DNA from: Chrysoporthe austroafricana
Lineage: Eukaryota; Ascomycota; Sordariomycetes; Diaporthales; Cryphonectriaceae
Assembly: GCA_001051155.2 (NCBI GenBank)
Contig: JYIP02000002.1
Span: forward strand, 937,583 to 1,001,582
Length of the DNA stretch: 64,000 nucleotides
Direction of reading: 5' to 3'
In this document: positions 1 through 11,092 of the stretch, piece by piece
How positions within the stretch are numbered: position 1 is the first letter of the stretch
Layout of the letters: every line of letters starts with the position of its first letter
Made by a program: the position numbers and the translations under genes
Notes under the pieces: generated by a model
Databases searched by the model: none
Seen by the model: the letters and a program-made list of their open reading frames with translations, nothing else
What the model was told of the DNA's origin: nothing

Positions 1-1263
1 ATATGATAGACTCGCAACTCGCTGGGGCTCCCTGGGCTCCACGCTGCCATCCCCAACTCAATACCCCAGCCCAATACCCACCATCTGGAGTGGCCCCTTC
101 AGCTCGGAAATCGCTTCCGAGTCCGCTGCTCTCCCCTGATAGGCGCTCTTAATGCGGGCTGCTGGGCACTGTCGCCAGCGCCACATCGGGAGTGCTGCCG
201 ACGCGCTAGATTTTTCGAAAGCCCGTGTGCCAAAGCCCTCCGTCGAATACAACCCAGGAACATTGCGACTGACTTGACGGCCTGGGCGCATCTTCTCGAG
301 GGATACTGCCACTACTGTCCTCGACTACGACAGCCTCAAAGCCGGCTCATTTCCCGATACGCGGTCTGTACGACTCTCTAAAACGAGCGCCCAGCAGCAT
401 CTCGAACCTTCAATTGTCTCTCGACATCGGCTGGGGATTTGAAATTGCGCTATTCGTGTGCGACGAATTCCCAGCTACTCTCTGCATCATTTGACCCTCG
501 GCTCACTTGGCGCGATCCGGGATTGGGAGAATTAAGTTTTTCAAGAGCCCGAACACTGGACGTCGGCCTCAACGATATTGTCTTGTGACAATACCCTTCT
601 CTCGCTATCGGGTACGCACATTGACCGCCCTTCACAGCCTACCCGAGACTTCAGTATATCGCGCATCTTAATCATATGGGGCCACGAACTGGGACATAAC
701 CACCAGTGGCTCTGTCCGAGTGAGTGAAAAGAACTTGAGCTTCACCTGCAGACGCTACGACGTGCCTGGCAAATTCGAAAGACGATGTCCGAGTCGGAAG
801 CGTGACTACGAGGCATTTCGGAACGTGCCTCACAATTTCTCCGTTCCGCTTGACGGCACCGCTATTGCGCTTGTTTTCAAAAGCAAAGACGGCGATTATT
901 CATGCCAAAGTTATTTTTCATCTATGTCCAGACAGAATCTGGGCCTTGGTCATCGCCACGTTGATACCAGCTAATTCTTTCGGCTGAACGGACTCGGTGG
1001 ACCTTCGGAGCCTCGACCTTGGACGGCTGTGCGTTGACCGATCTTCTATCGGACACGGGAGGTTGCAGTTACATCGCCAGATCTTGACCAACCAGGCGAA
1101 TTGCCGCATCGATTTCCCAATGATCTCCATCTCACCGCCGCATATACAGCGTTCTCGTCCCCACCTTCCCTGCTATTCCCGCATACGTCGCGGTGGCTGC
1201 CGGAGGGATTCTGGACGCACTCGGACTGTTTGACAGGTTGATGCACCCTCGCTGGAGCTAATC
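1..1263. other. 5' flank of the first regulator gene, no gene seen
   Basis: No convincing coding region on either strand; the open frames are short, lack homology I can recognise and overlap each other. The right part probably holds promoter and 5' leader of the Zn2Cys6 gene that follows. A stop (TGA at 1231-1233) sits in the frame of that gene, and a possible acceptor (ACAG ending at 1236) follows it, so a spliced leader or upstream exon could lie here. Confidence 0.5.
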
Positions 1264-4200
1264 TTGACCTTGATCCTTCCTTCTACTGCGTCTTTCGTAC
1301 CGTCCTCTCGGTACAAGACGGCGCAATTAACACCGCCTACCTCTCCGTCCCGGAGACCAGTCGCCGTGGCGACCTACGGGGCACCTCCCGGCGTTGTTTC
1401 GTCGGGGTACTGCCCTGGCGCGGACACGGTGGTAGCTGATGAGCACCAACATCAGCACCATAATTTCTCTCACTCACAGACAAACCCTACGGCCCCGGCC
1501 TTTCACTACCCGTCCCAACATTCTCCTCCGGCACGGCCACAAGACACTTACCCTCATTATGCTGGTGATGATGTTTCTACGTCTCCAATTGGCGGGAGCA
1601 GCAGGGGAGGCGACTACACCACAAGCCCTGTCATGAACGACCACTTTGAGCTTCCACCTGCAAAACGGCGGAAGATCTCTGGCGCAAGAGGAGTGCGGGG
1701 ACCCAGTCCGGCTGTCGCAGCTCCAGTAGTGAGCCCTATCTCTCGAACAGTCATGGATGAGACTTCTCCATCGTGCTCGAAGGGCAACGATGTCTCTGGA
1801 GGCGACGAGGGAGCACGAAGCCGGCAACCCAGTGGCTCTATTGAGCCGGGCCGTCCCACAGTACCGTCTGCTTTATCAAAGCCCAAGCGAGTGAGGACAG
1901 GATGCTTAACGTGCAGAAATCGACACCTAAAGTGCGACGAGGCGATGCCAGTATGCATAAATTGTCAAAAAAGCAATCGGAAATGCGAGCGTGGGATCCG
2001 ACTGAACTTCATCGACCTGAAGGTTGAGCAACCTCCTTACTTGTTACCACCGGTGGACTGGCAGGGTAAGTCTTGTGCTGTGCGATAAAGGTTACAGTGC
2101 TTCTACTTGGCCTGCTATTTCTCCCCCCGGGTTGGGAAAGCTATTCGCATGATACCATGCTTACTGACCTCATTCGATCTAGTTCAATTCCAGGATGAGT
2201 CTCGCCAGATTGCCTCCGAATATGTCGGGGGGCTCGCACGCTATGCCAAACTTGGCCAGCAAGTCGAGACGCGTTCTGGAGAGCCCGATGTGATCGTCGA
2301 ATCAAGACATGTACGAACGGTTGATCCTGTGGTAGTCGGGCTCAGTCATTCTGTAGAAACACCTCCGCTGGGTCATCCGCAAAGTGCGCAGAGCTTGTAC
2401 TACTCGGGCAGCCTGCCTCGCCCTTTTCAGGAGCCAAGTTATAGCGGCTATGAGGAGACCATGGGACAGACATTTTCACGAAAAAGCAGCGATACTTTCC
2501 TTGGTATGGGCTCTGGGCCAACGCCGTCATCGTCTCATTCAGGCGGAGGACGGAGTTCCTCCTTCGGTTTGGGGACCGCCCACGACCCGTACGCCATACG
2601 GGATGAGAGCATGCAGCCCATACACGCCTACAAAAACAGCGACGTTTCCAGCGTGGCCTCATCTCTCGTGCCCCAGGGAGTAGCAGCATCCTCATCCGAA
2701 TCATGCCGCCACGAGACCGGCTCGGCCGGACCAGATCCTCATGACGGCCTTATGACGCCGCAGTCAGAAAAGAACGGCGAGCGCGACTATCTCAACTCAG
2801 CAGAAGAGGTTCACTATATGCAAGTCTTCATTGACGAGGTAGCGGTGTGGATGGACTGTCTCGATAACCAGAAGCACTTTGGGCGCGTCATTCCTTATCT
2901 CGCACTCAAGTCCCCGATGCTTCTCGATGCCTTTCTCGCCTGCGGCGTGAAACACTTAACGCTACTCGACCGCCACAGCTACAAGGACGACAAGGCGCTA
3001 CACTACTATGACACGGCAACGACGCAACTTCTGCATAACTTACAAAACCCCGAGCGGGACACAGCCGAGTGCGCGACCACCGCGGTTGTCCTGAACGTGT
3101 ATGAAATTATGAGCGAAAGGCCTGCGGCTCGCATGAAACACATCGCTGGTGCACGGGCGCTCATCCGTGAGTGTAAGTGGGACGCGAGGAGTACAGGCAT
3201 CGGTGCGGCATGTTTCTGGCTGAATGTAGGCATGGAAATTCTCAGCTGCTTGGCATTCAACTGGGCGACTGCGTGGGACCCGGACCACTGGGGCATAGAT
3301 CCAGAGGAGCTGATGACCATGACGGGAGACTCGTCCCGCAGCGTGGAAAAGGTCCCCAACACGGACAAAGGTGGTCGGCCATCTATCATAGCCATCGAGG
3401 ATCTGCCATCGAGCGGTGTCGCTGGCGTGGGCCAGGAGGAGATCTGGGTGCACCGGATCCTGTACATCGTGGCCAAGGTGGCGAACTTCCGGGCGCAACC
3501 CCAGGAGCCGAGTCCGAGTCCGCATGATGAGCAGGTTAGGCTACAGAGCCGATTTACGGAGTGGCAACGGTTGAAGACGTGGTGCGATACGTGGAATGCC
3601 AATTGTCCGAGGTCGATGAGGCCTTATGGATACTTGTTCGCCTCATCGACGAAATCGGCCTTCCCGAATATCTGGTGGGTTCCCCGGTCTCAATGGCTAA
3701 TCGAAGGAGTAGAAAGACTCCTGGGATAGTAATGAATACTGACCGGGATAGGCTTATCGACCGCTCCGCCATCGTAGGTCGCCTCTTCTACCATACAGCC
3801 ATGTGCCTCCTCGCGCAGATCAACCCACTCCAAGCTCACCACCGCGACGATGATGAGGCGCGGGCTGTGCAGCTGCACCATGCGCACCAGGTCTGCGGCA
3901 TCGCGGCACACACGAAAGACCATGGCGTCGCCTCCGTCGCAATTCGGTCGCTGGCCATCGCGGGCTCGGTACTCACCGAGAAGCACGAGCAACTTGAAGT
4001 CCTCGATATCCTGATGCGCATCTACCTCAAAACCGGATGGAATCTGAAGGGCATCCGTACCGAGTTGAGACGCGCCTGGGGCTGGGAGCCGCTGGAGCCC
4101 TCCACAAGTGGCCCCGGCTCTGGCCATCCAACAAGCGCAGCCAGTCTACCACCTCCCACGGCCCAGGAAGCTCTCATCTCCCCATCATCACAGGGTAGAA

Positions 4201-4652
4201 CCCTCGGCACCGCAGCAATCATCAGCCAGATCTTCGAACGTTGCGACCGAAGTACTCAACAGACGCAGCAAGAGCCTCAGGGCTCCTCCCAGCCACGAGC
4301 CCCGATCCATCCGCCCACACCCACGACGACTATGTCCGAAGCCCGTCGTGCGAACCTCACGGCTGTGCCACCGCTCTCATTTCCGGCAGTAGTGAGGAAC
4401 GACAGCATCGCGACGGCGAATCCCAGCAACCGCACTAGTCCGGCAGCGACGACGCACACGCCCGCGTCGGTGTTGTCACCGCCGAGCACGAGGCCGACTG
4501 TGAACCCGCTGCTAGCGCAGGCGGACTTCACCCAACCAAACCATCCCTATCGCGAGTGGTATAAACCGCCCGAAAGGGCTGAGAAGACTGAGAGAACGGG
4601 CGAGGGTGAGCAAGGAAGTTCGCTTGGGAATACAGCCCTGTGGTCTTATTGA
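1264..4652 (+). CDS. Zn2Cys6 fungal transcription factor, about 1064 aa, 5' end unresolved
   Basis: Predicted nuclear DNA-binding regulator. Three exons: 1264-2065, 2183-3674, 3752-4652; introns of 117 and 77 bp keep phase, giving W-Q-V-Q-F at the first junction and N-I-W-L-I-D at the second. Counting from 1264, the binuclear zinc cluster is at about residues 214-241 with spacing C-x2-C-x6-C-x6-C-x2-C-x6-C. It is preceded by a long Ser/Pro/Gln/His-rich tail with a basic KRRK. Residues about 440-860 form the helical regulatory region seen in ARCA-like fungal factors (PF11951-like; family placement from memory). The C-terminus is Ser/Thr/Pro-rich. The first codon here is TTG, not ATG. The first in-frame ATG is at 1633, so the true start is either there or in an unseen upstream exon. 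The targets are unknown. Confidence 0.85.
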
Positions 4653-5290
4653 GATGGGCTGATATAGGTCGGAGAATTGGGATGAAAGGAAGCACAGTGG
4701 ATGTGGGATGGGCGATTAAGGGAGCAGGGTGCTTTGGGAATGGCTCCGGTAGGAACATCCCTAATAGTTGAGGAGACAGGATTGGACTCGGTCGCAAACT
4801 CCTTGGGATATCTTTTTCTTTCTTTCTCTCTTTTTTTCTTTTGTTCTTCCTTCTATATATAGGGGGAGAATGTGGTTCTTGGGCAAACTCCCTATCGGAT
4901 CATTAGATGATACCCATTCTCATAAGACTAGCAATACATTAGGGATGTTTACAGACTACTTATTGGCAATCTTGGGCTCCTCAGTGGCCCAAGGATTCTT
5001 TCGAACGTGAATATTGTGCTCATAGATGACATGGCGGCCAGTACCACTGCCGTGCAATGTGTTAAGTATATCAAGAAGCAGTATGCGTCTCCTCTGCGCT
5101 CAAAACTTGGAGTACCAAGCGGAGGAGATTAGATGTTGTGTGGACTGGAGTGAACCTTCGTCGCATTTTAACCGTGTCCTTGCTCGCATATCCCAAAGAT
5201 TTTGAATCCACCGATTCCAAATCGCGCAGGTCTACAGCCAATCTACCCCTCTAACAGTCTATGAAGTGGCCTCTACCTCGTTGAGCCTTC
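4653..5290. other. convergent 3' intergenic region
   Basis: Lies between the 3' ends of the regulator (plus) and the HAD phosphatase (minus). It holds a pyrimidine-rich stretch at about 4809-4850 and a TATATATA run near 4854. No coding potential is recognised; it is probably 3' UTR and terminators of both genes. Confidence 0.5.
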
Positions 5291-6309
5291 CTACGCCTTC
5301 GGGCCCTCCTGCACCATCACACGCTCCGTACCTGCGCTCTCCCTCATCCTCTCGTCCCCGTCCACTTCTTTCGGCGGAACCACAATCCCATACTTCTCGT
5401 AGGGGAACCCTTCGAGAGATGGCAGGTACTGACCCCACCCATCACCCACCTCGCCCAGCTGATGCTCGTCCACGCCGTCCCCAGCCTCCCCGGTCCTGCC
5501 GGCCAGCACCTCGCCCTCGCGCCCATCGTAGAGCTCCTTGAGCTTCGGGTGCGGGCACCAAACCACGCGCATGCCCGCGCGCCGGCCGGCCTCGACGCCG
5601 GGCACGCTGTCCTCGAACACAAGGCACTCCTCCGGCGTGATGGGCGGCTCGCCCGGCGGGAGGGTGGAGTTGACGGTGGACAGCGCGAGGAGGTAAATGT
5701 CCGGCAGCGGCTTCCCCCGGCCGGGGCGGATGCGCGGGTCGTCGCCGAGCACGCGGTGGGGGCTCTGGAACACCGAGAACAGGTCGGACAGGTGCGCAGT
5801 CTTGAGGGCGAAGTTGGCACTGTTGCTACTCGTCGCCAGCGCGATGTGCACTCTCTTCCCCTGCTTCGCGTCACCGTCCTCCTCCTCTTCCCCCTTTCTA
5901 CCCTTGACGTCCCACCACCTCGTCCGCCCCAAGTCTGATAGGAGCTGCTCGACGCCTGGCAAGGCTCTAGCGCTAGGGAAATGTTCCCGCTGGAGGGCCG
6001 AGTACTGCGTCAGGTACTCATCTTGAGGGATGGGCAGCTGCGCCCAGGAGTGGAAGAGCTCGTTGGCCTGGGGGCCGGGGCGGCCCTGCAGCCTGGCCTT
6101 GATGGTCCAGGGCAGGTCGGGGCGGCCGTACTTGTGCAGCAGGATGTTGATGCAGGACGTGTAGATGTCTTCGGTGTCGAGGAGGAGGCCGTCCATGTCG
6201 AAGAGGCAGGCTCGCACGGGCGGGAAGCTGGTGAGAGGGAGGGGATTCCCGGTCAGCACAAGGTAACAGGAAGGAACCGAGGGCTTTCGTACTCTGTCTT
6301 GGGCGCCAT
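5291..6309 (-). CDS. HAD-superfamily phosphatase (GS1/HDHD1-like), 317 aa
   Basis: Predicted cytosolic sugar-phosphate or nucleoside-phosphate phosphatase; its substrate is unknown. Two exons: a 17-bp first exon 6293-6309 (ATGGCGCCCAAGACAGA) and 5291-6227. They are separated by a 65-bp intron with donor GTACGA, branch GTGCTGACC and acceptor CACCAG. Splicing gives M-A-P-K-T-D-F-P-P-V-R, running straight into the family start. HAD motif I DMDG has nucleophile Asp16 and acid/base Asp18. Motif II is ATSSNS and motif IV is FEDSVPGVEAG. The cap domain lies between motifs I and II, as in the pseudouridine-5'-phosphatase/DOG-type group. An unspliced reading adds about 120 spurious N-terminal residues, which is why this start was preferred. 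The gene is head-to-head with the TPR gene at 6637. Confidence 0.9.
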
Positions 6310-6636
6310 CTTGTCTGGTACGGCTGCCGGGAGCGGCGGCGGGTTCTGTGGACGGTGCTTCAGCGGAGGTTCGAGATAGATCGCGTCCGTGGCGCGTTCT
6401 CAAGGAGCCGCCGCGTTCGGCGGGCGAACAACTTGGAGGGGTAGTGAGGGGCATTGTTACAGCGAAGGAGCCCCCTGTATTGTCACAAGCTCTACTGGGT
6501 AGCAGTGGGGTACCTGGAATGGGGCCCTGGACCACAGCAGCTGTCATCATCGCATGTGAACCACAATCCTCCTTGTCTTGCTTTTCCTTCCCCAAACAGG
6601 CCAGCTCTCCTTCCAGGGGGAGACTTCACCACCGCC
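6310..6636. promoter_or_regulatory. divergent promoter region between HAD phosphatase and TPR protein
   Basis: The 327 bp between two start codons pointing away from each other must hold both 5' leaders and core promoters. I see no clear TATA box. The stretch is moderately GC-rich with a short pyrimidine-rich tract on the TPR side (about 6572-6615). Confidence 0.4.
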
Positions 6637-7696
6637 ATGTCCGACAAGACGCCCCCGGCCGCGGGCAGAAGTGACCCCCAGGCTTCCAACCGGGACCCTC
6701 CCAAGCCCACCGAGTCTCCCACGGCCACTCATGATGACGGCACTCCAGACGAGCCTGAGGTGGTCAGATTCTCACCAGAAGAGGAAACAGTGAGATCATC
6801 ATAACCCGCCCGGACGGCCTGCCTCCCGGCAATGTCTGCTTACATCTGTTGCAACAGGAGCTCCTCACAGAGTCCCAGACCCACAAGACCGAGGCCAACG
6901 CCCTCTTCAACGCCGGCTCGTACACGCAGGCCCTGACCAGGTACTCGGACGCGACGTCCGTCTGCCCTAACTACCTCGACTTCGAGCTCGCTGTGCTGCA
7001 GTCCAACATCTCGGCGTGCCACCTGAAGCTGGAGGAGTGGAAGGACGCCATCAGCTCCGCGACCAAAGCCCTCGAAAAGCTCGACAAGGTCGATCACCAG
7101 CTGGCCGAGGAGGAGAAGGCGGCCGAGGAGCAAAAGAAAGAGGAAGAAGAGGTTGAGGAGGAGATCGTGTCGTCCGGTGCCGCCAAGTCCGCGCCCGCAC
7201 CCGCGGGAGACGAGCACGTTGACCCGGCGACCGCCTCCCGCCAGAAGCGCAGGGATGACTCGAGGCGCATCCGCTACAAGGCCCTGATGCGCCGTGCGCG
7301 GGCCCGCAGCGAGGCGGGTGGGTGGTCGAACCTGGCCGGCGCCGAGGAGGACTACAAGCTGCTCGCCAAGATGGACAACGTCAGCGCCGGCGACCGGAAG
7401 ATCGTGGCCGCGCAGCTGCGGTCGCTGCCGCCGCGGGTCAAGGCCGCGCAGGAGCGGGAGACGGCCGAGATGTGGGGGAAGCTGAAAGAGGTGAGTTGGC
7501 CCTGTTCTAGCATCGATAATCGGTTCCCTGTGCCTAGCAATGTATATCAAGGAGCTGCATTGCTAACTCGGGATCTCGTGGGGGCTCGTAGCTGGGCAAC
7601 GGCATCTTGAGGCCGTTTGGGCTGAGTACGGACAATTTCAAGATGGAGCAGGATCCGAAGACCGGGGGATACAGCATGAACTTCAAGCAGGGCTAG
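6637..7696 (+). CDS. TTC1-like tetratricopeptide repeat protein, 296 aa
   Basis: Predicted co-chaperone-type adaptor. Three exons: 6637-6789, 6858-7490, 7592-7696, all in phase 0. The donors are GTGAGA and GTGAGT; the acceptors are AACAG and CGTAG. The N-terminal 51 residues are acidic and Pro-rich. TPR helices start at about residue 55 ([11 protein letters not shown]) and are interrupted by a Glu/Lys-rich coiled-coil insertion (about residues 125-150). The spliced C-terminus [13 protein letters not shown] and the following [11 protein letters not shown] closely resemble the end of animal TTC1, which strongly supports both the last intron and the name. TTC1 proteins bind Hsp90/Hsp70 tails and Ras in animals; the fungal role is inferred. 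Confidence 0.88.
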
Positions 7697-7781
7697 ACAG
7701 CCGCTAATACAGCGTTCACCTATTTGCATCTCTGCATCATATCTCGATTGCAGTCACGATTGGCTACATGGTGACGTCCTC

Positions 7782-9608
7782 TTATATCGCCTTGACCTGC
7801 CTCACAAACCGCGGGATCTCCTTGGTGAACTTCTTCGGATCGTCCCTCGCCCCGTCTTTCCAGTACTCGTACTCGATCCACGCGTTCTCGGGCATCTGCT
7901 CCTCCATCGCCGCCATCCAGTTCCCCAGCTCAGGCGCCAGCGGGATCACCCCGGTCTCCAGCACGTACTGATCCCACAGCTTGATCAGCTCCTTCAGCCT
8001 CTCGAGCTCCTGCTCCGCGAGGTCGTGCACCTCGCCAGGGTCCTTGGCCAGGTTATACAGCTGCCACCTCTCGGGGCCCTTGGGCTTGGGAATGAAGACG
8101 ATCTTCCAGTCGCCCTTCCGGCAGGCGGCACGCCCGCACGTCTCCCACCCGTTGATAAAGTCCTTCTCGTGGATCGTCTCCGCCGTGCTTTTCAGGTACG
8201 GCACCATGCTCTTCCCGCGCATGGGCACGACCTCCCGGCCCTGGTACGTCGGCGCCGGGTGCTTGACGCCCGCCATGTCCAGGATCGTCGGCGCCAGGTC
8301 CATGACCGTGCTGAACTGGTGCGTGATGCCGCCCTTCTCGAACCTGCCCTGCCAGCCGGTGGGCGGCTTCATCAGGAACGGCACACGCACGCCACCCTCT
8401 GTAGTGTAGGCCTTGTACAGCCGACTCGGGGCGGTGGCGGCCTGCGCCCAGCGGGGGCCGTACCATATGAAGGAGTCGCCGTTGCCCAGGTTGTCGATGT
8501 GGTTGTTGTAGTACTTCTTCAGGTGTTGGATCATGCCGGCCTGGACCATGGGGTAGGCCTCGTAGGCGGCGCCCTCGGCGCCGTTGTCGGAGAGGAAGCA
8601 CACGAAGGTGTTGTCCAGCTCGCCGATCGACTCGAGGTAGTCGACGACCTTGCCCACGTTGGCGTCGATGCACTCGACCATGCCGGCGAACACCTCCATC
8701 GCGCGGCACGAGTTGGCCCTCTCCTCGGCGGACATGTCGGCCCACTCCTTGACCTCCTCCGCCACGACCGGGTGCGGCTCGACGTCCTCACCGACCAGCC
8801 CGAGCTCCTTCAGCCTCTGGAGGCGCCGGAGCCGCAGCGCGTCGGGCCCGTCGTCGTAGACCCCGTGGTACTTGCGGATGTACTCCTGCGGGGCCTGCAG
8901 CGGCCAGTGGGGCGCGGTGAAGGGGAAGTACCCGAAGAAGGGCCTCTCGTCCTTGCTCTCGCTCCACTGCCGCAGGTACTCGACCATCTTATCCCCGTAG
9001 CCGTCGCTGCTGTACCACCCGTCGGGCAGCTTCTTGACGTACTCCCCGTCCTCGCTGTGCAGCGCGATGAAGCTCATGGTCATGAAGCCGGGGATCTGGT
9101 CGGCGCCCTCGAGCTTGGGCTCGTAGGCGTAGTGGTTGCTGCACGCAGGGAGGTGGGCGAAGCTCCTCTCGAAGCCGCGCGCCTGGGGAGAGCGCTCCGG
9201 GGTCAGGCCCAGGTGCCACTTGCCGGCCATGAGGGTGAGGTAGCCGGCGTCGCGCAGGACCTCGGGCAGCGTGGCGACGCGCTCGTTCAGGTAGCCCTCG
9301 TAGCCGGGCATGCCGCGCTGAGGCGCGGTCGACATGCCGCCTTTGGGGTCGTTCTGGCCGCTGATGTTGGTCCACTCGATCAGGTTGCCCAGGCCGGCGA
9401 TGTGGTGGTCAGTGCCGGTCATGATCATGGCGCGCGAGGGCGAGCAGGCCGCGGCGGCGTGGAAGTCGGTGAAACGGAGGCCCTGGCCGGCGAGCTTGGC
9501 GAGGTTGGGTGTGTTGATCTCGCCGCCGAAGGGGCCGATGTCGCTAAAGCCGAGGTCATCGGCGACGATGACGAGAAAGTTGGGGCGCTTCTCCTTTGCG
9601 GTAGCCAT
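7782..9608 (-). CDS. arylsulfatase, Cys-type, 608 aa
   Basis: Predicted hydrolase of sulfate esters, type I formylglycine sulfatase family (PF00884). Single exon starting at the ATG at 9608. Metal-binding ADDLG sits near residues 16-20 (Asp17, Asp18). The sulfatase signature C-S-P-S-R carries the Cys (Cys55) that is converted to formylglycine. Downstream are GKWHLG, PFTAPHWP and LSDNGAEG, all expected active-site segments. No N-terminal signal peptide is visible, so the enzyme is likely intracellular, as for fungal sulfur-scavenging sulfatases. The high GC of the coding strand opens long false frames on the other strand. The gene is divergent from an MFS transporter across 1.5 kb; whether the two are co-regulated (for example under sulfur limitation) is unknown. 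Confidence 0.93.
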   Translation of the reverse strand: MATAKEKRPNFLVIVADDLGFSDIGPFGGEINTPNLAKLAGQGLRFTDFHAAAACSPSRAMIMTGTDHHIAGLGNLIEWTNISGQNDPKGGMSTAPQRGMPGYEGYLNERVATLPEVLRDAGYLTLMAGKWHLGLTPERSPQARGFERSFAHLPACSNHYAYEPKLEGADQIPGFMTMSFIALHSEDGEYVKKLPDGWYSSDGYGDKMVEYLRQWSESKDERPFFGYFPFTAPHWPLQAPQEYIRKYHGVYDDGPDALRLRRLQRLKELGLVGEDVEPHPVVAEEVKEWADMSAEERANSCRAMEVFAGMVECIDANVGKVVDYLESIGELDNTFVCFLSDNGAEGAAYEAYPMVQAGMIQHLKKYYNNHIDNLGNGDSFIWYGPRWAQAATAPSRLYKAYTTEGGVRVPFLMKPPTGWQGRFEKGGITHQFSTVMDLAPTILDMAGVKHPAPTYQGREVVPMRGKSMVPYLKSTAETIHEKDFINGWETCGRAACRKGDWKIVFIPKPKGPERWQLYNLAKDPGEVHDLAEQELERLKELIKLWDQYVLETGVIPLAPELGNWMAAMEEQMPENAWIEYEYWKDGARDDPKKFTKEIPRFVRQVKAI

Positions 9609-11092
9609 GGCGGCGTGAGTGAGCAGATGGAGAGGCGGCTCTGAGGGCCTGGGCCTGGGGCTGGAGCGGGGGCTTGGTCAGGATAGAGGAGAGGGAGAGG
9701 GATGCGTCTGAAGCCAGACGGACCGTGTAGAGAAGAAGAGGAAGAGGGGACACGAAGCTCCAGGCAAGTCGAGATGCAACACGACTCAGAGAAGATGGCG
9801 TGCCTATTATGAGAGCCAGTGACGAGTCAAACTGAGGCACGCGCGGAGACCCGGTAATCTTCACATGATGAGGAGGGGCAGGAAGGTATCAACGGCGACC
9901 ATCGGGCCCCGTGGAGAGGTTACGTGCTTGGGCCTGCATTACGTGTGCTCTCGGTTGCAGGTAGGACAAAGGCGGCATCAATCACATCAGTGCGGTGCAG
10001 CAAGCGTCGGACGATAGAGGAGGAAGTGGGGATGGGGGTGAGTGAGGTATGGGGATGGAGATGGGGGATGATGGCATTTTGCCGTCCGTGTAAGACCATT
10101 GGCTCCTCACCGGTAGTGGATAGACAACCCGCCCCCTCCCTAACGATCATTACCCCTCGCGTGCCCTCCTCTCTGTCTGGTCACCGCCAACCACCTGCTC
10201 AATCCTGCTATAGGAAGCCAGGAACCATGTACGCCGACATCCCGCCGACGAGAGTGGAAGTCGGGTGCACTGCTGTCTTTGTCAAGACGCATGTCGGATC
10301 TCGGTCGGCAGGATGGTTTGGGGATCGTCTTGTAAGCCTTGTCTCCTTGACGCCCAGTAGGCGGCTTACATGAACGTCTAGCTCTCACAGAGCAGAGTCC
10401 GTGCTCACCCAAGAAGCTGTATATGCGACAAGAAGATGTCATGGCTAAACAACCTACAACGTACTCCCTGCGCAGCCCAATGCGTAGGTATAAACAGCTC
10501 TCGCAGACCCTCGACTGGAGCCTGCAAGCCCAGGCACTGACCGATTCAAGGGCCACGAGAGCTGTTACAGGGCCGATGTCATCGCTAACAGGGGAGTCCA
10601 CCTTGTCCAGCTCCGCCTAGCGTCTCTCTGGCGGGGATCAGCAGATCTACCACTCCCGCTGTTAGACAGGTACGCCATAAGCCTCGCTCGGCTCCCACTG
10701 GACCGAGATGTTGTCATCGTCAGGGATAATTACGACGTTTCGCCTGACCTTCATCGCTGCGCAACACCATCATGCAACAATCCACCAGGGGCCGTAGACC
10801 TTCTGGAAACGAATCACGGCATGGTGGACGGAGATGCTGGATCGGTGGGATCTGGGACGGATGACAGCTCACACTATCAACCCCGCGCCGCTGCTGCATG
10901 CAGAGTCCCCTCGTCCCCGTCCCCGGTCCCCATCTCCTCACTGGGCGCTGTTGAGAATCCTACGCTGAGAATTGGAGAAACTGGTCCTGAGCCCGTGCAA
11001 CAGGTCAGCTGAAGCTCGCCATAGGGCTTGTGTGGTCTCCTACCGTCTATCTTCCTAGGAGGCTAGCTACCTGCGAATAGGCTTAAAAGGCC
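9609..11092. promoter_or_regulatory. divergent intergenic region, arylsulfatase/MFS
   Basis: This 1.48 kb separates two divergently transcribed genes and should hold both promoters. A pyrimidine-rich segment on the minus strand (about 9625-9760) probably belongs to the arylsulfatase leader. Open frames in the middle (for example about 9924-10601) overlap on both strands and start with non-ATG codons or lack recognisable domains, so I do not call a gene. Confidence 0.5.

Noticed and set aside
8025..9644. Long plus-strand open frame (539 aa) opposite the arylsulfatase
   Set aside because: It is antisense to a clear enzyme gene; its Val/Leu/Gly/Ala/Arg-rich composition is the expected mirror of GC-rich codons, and no domain is visible.
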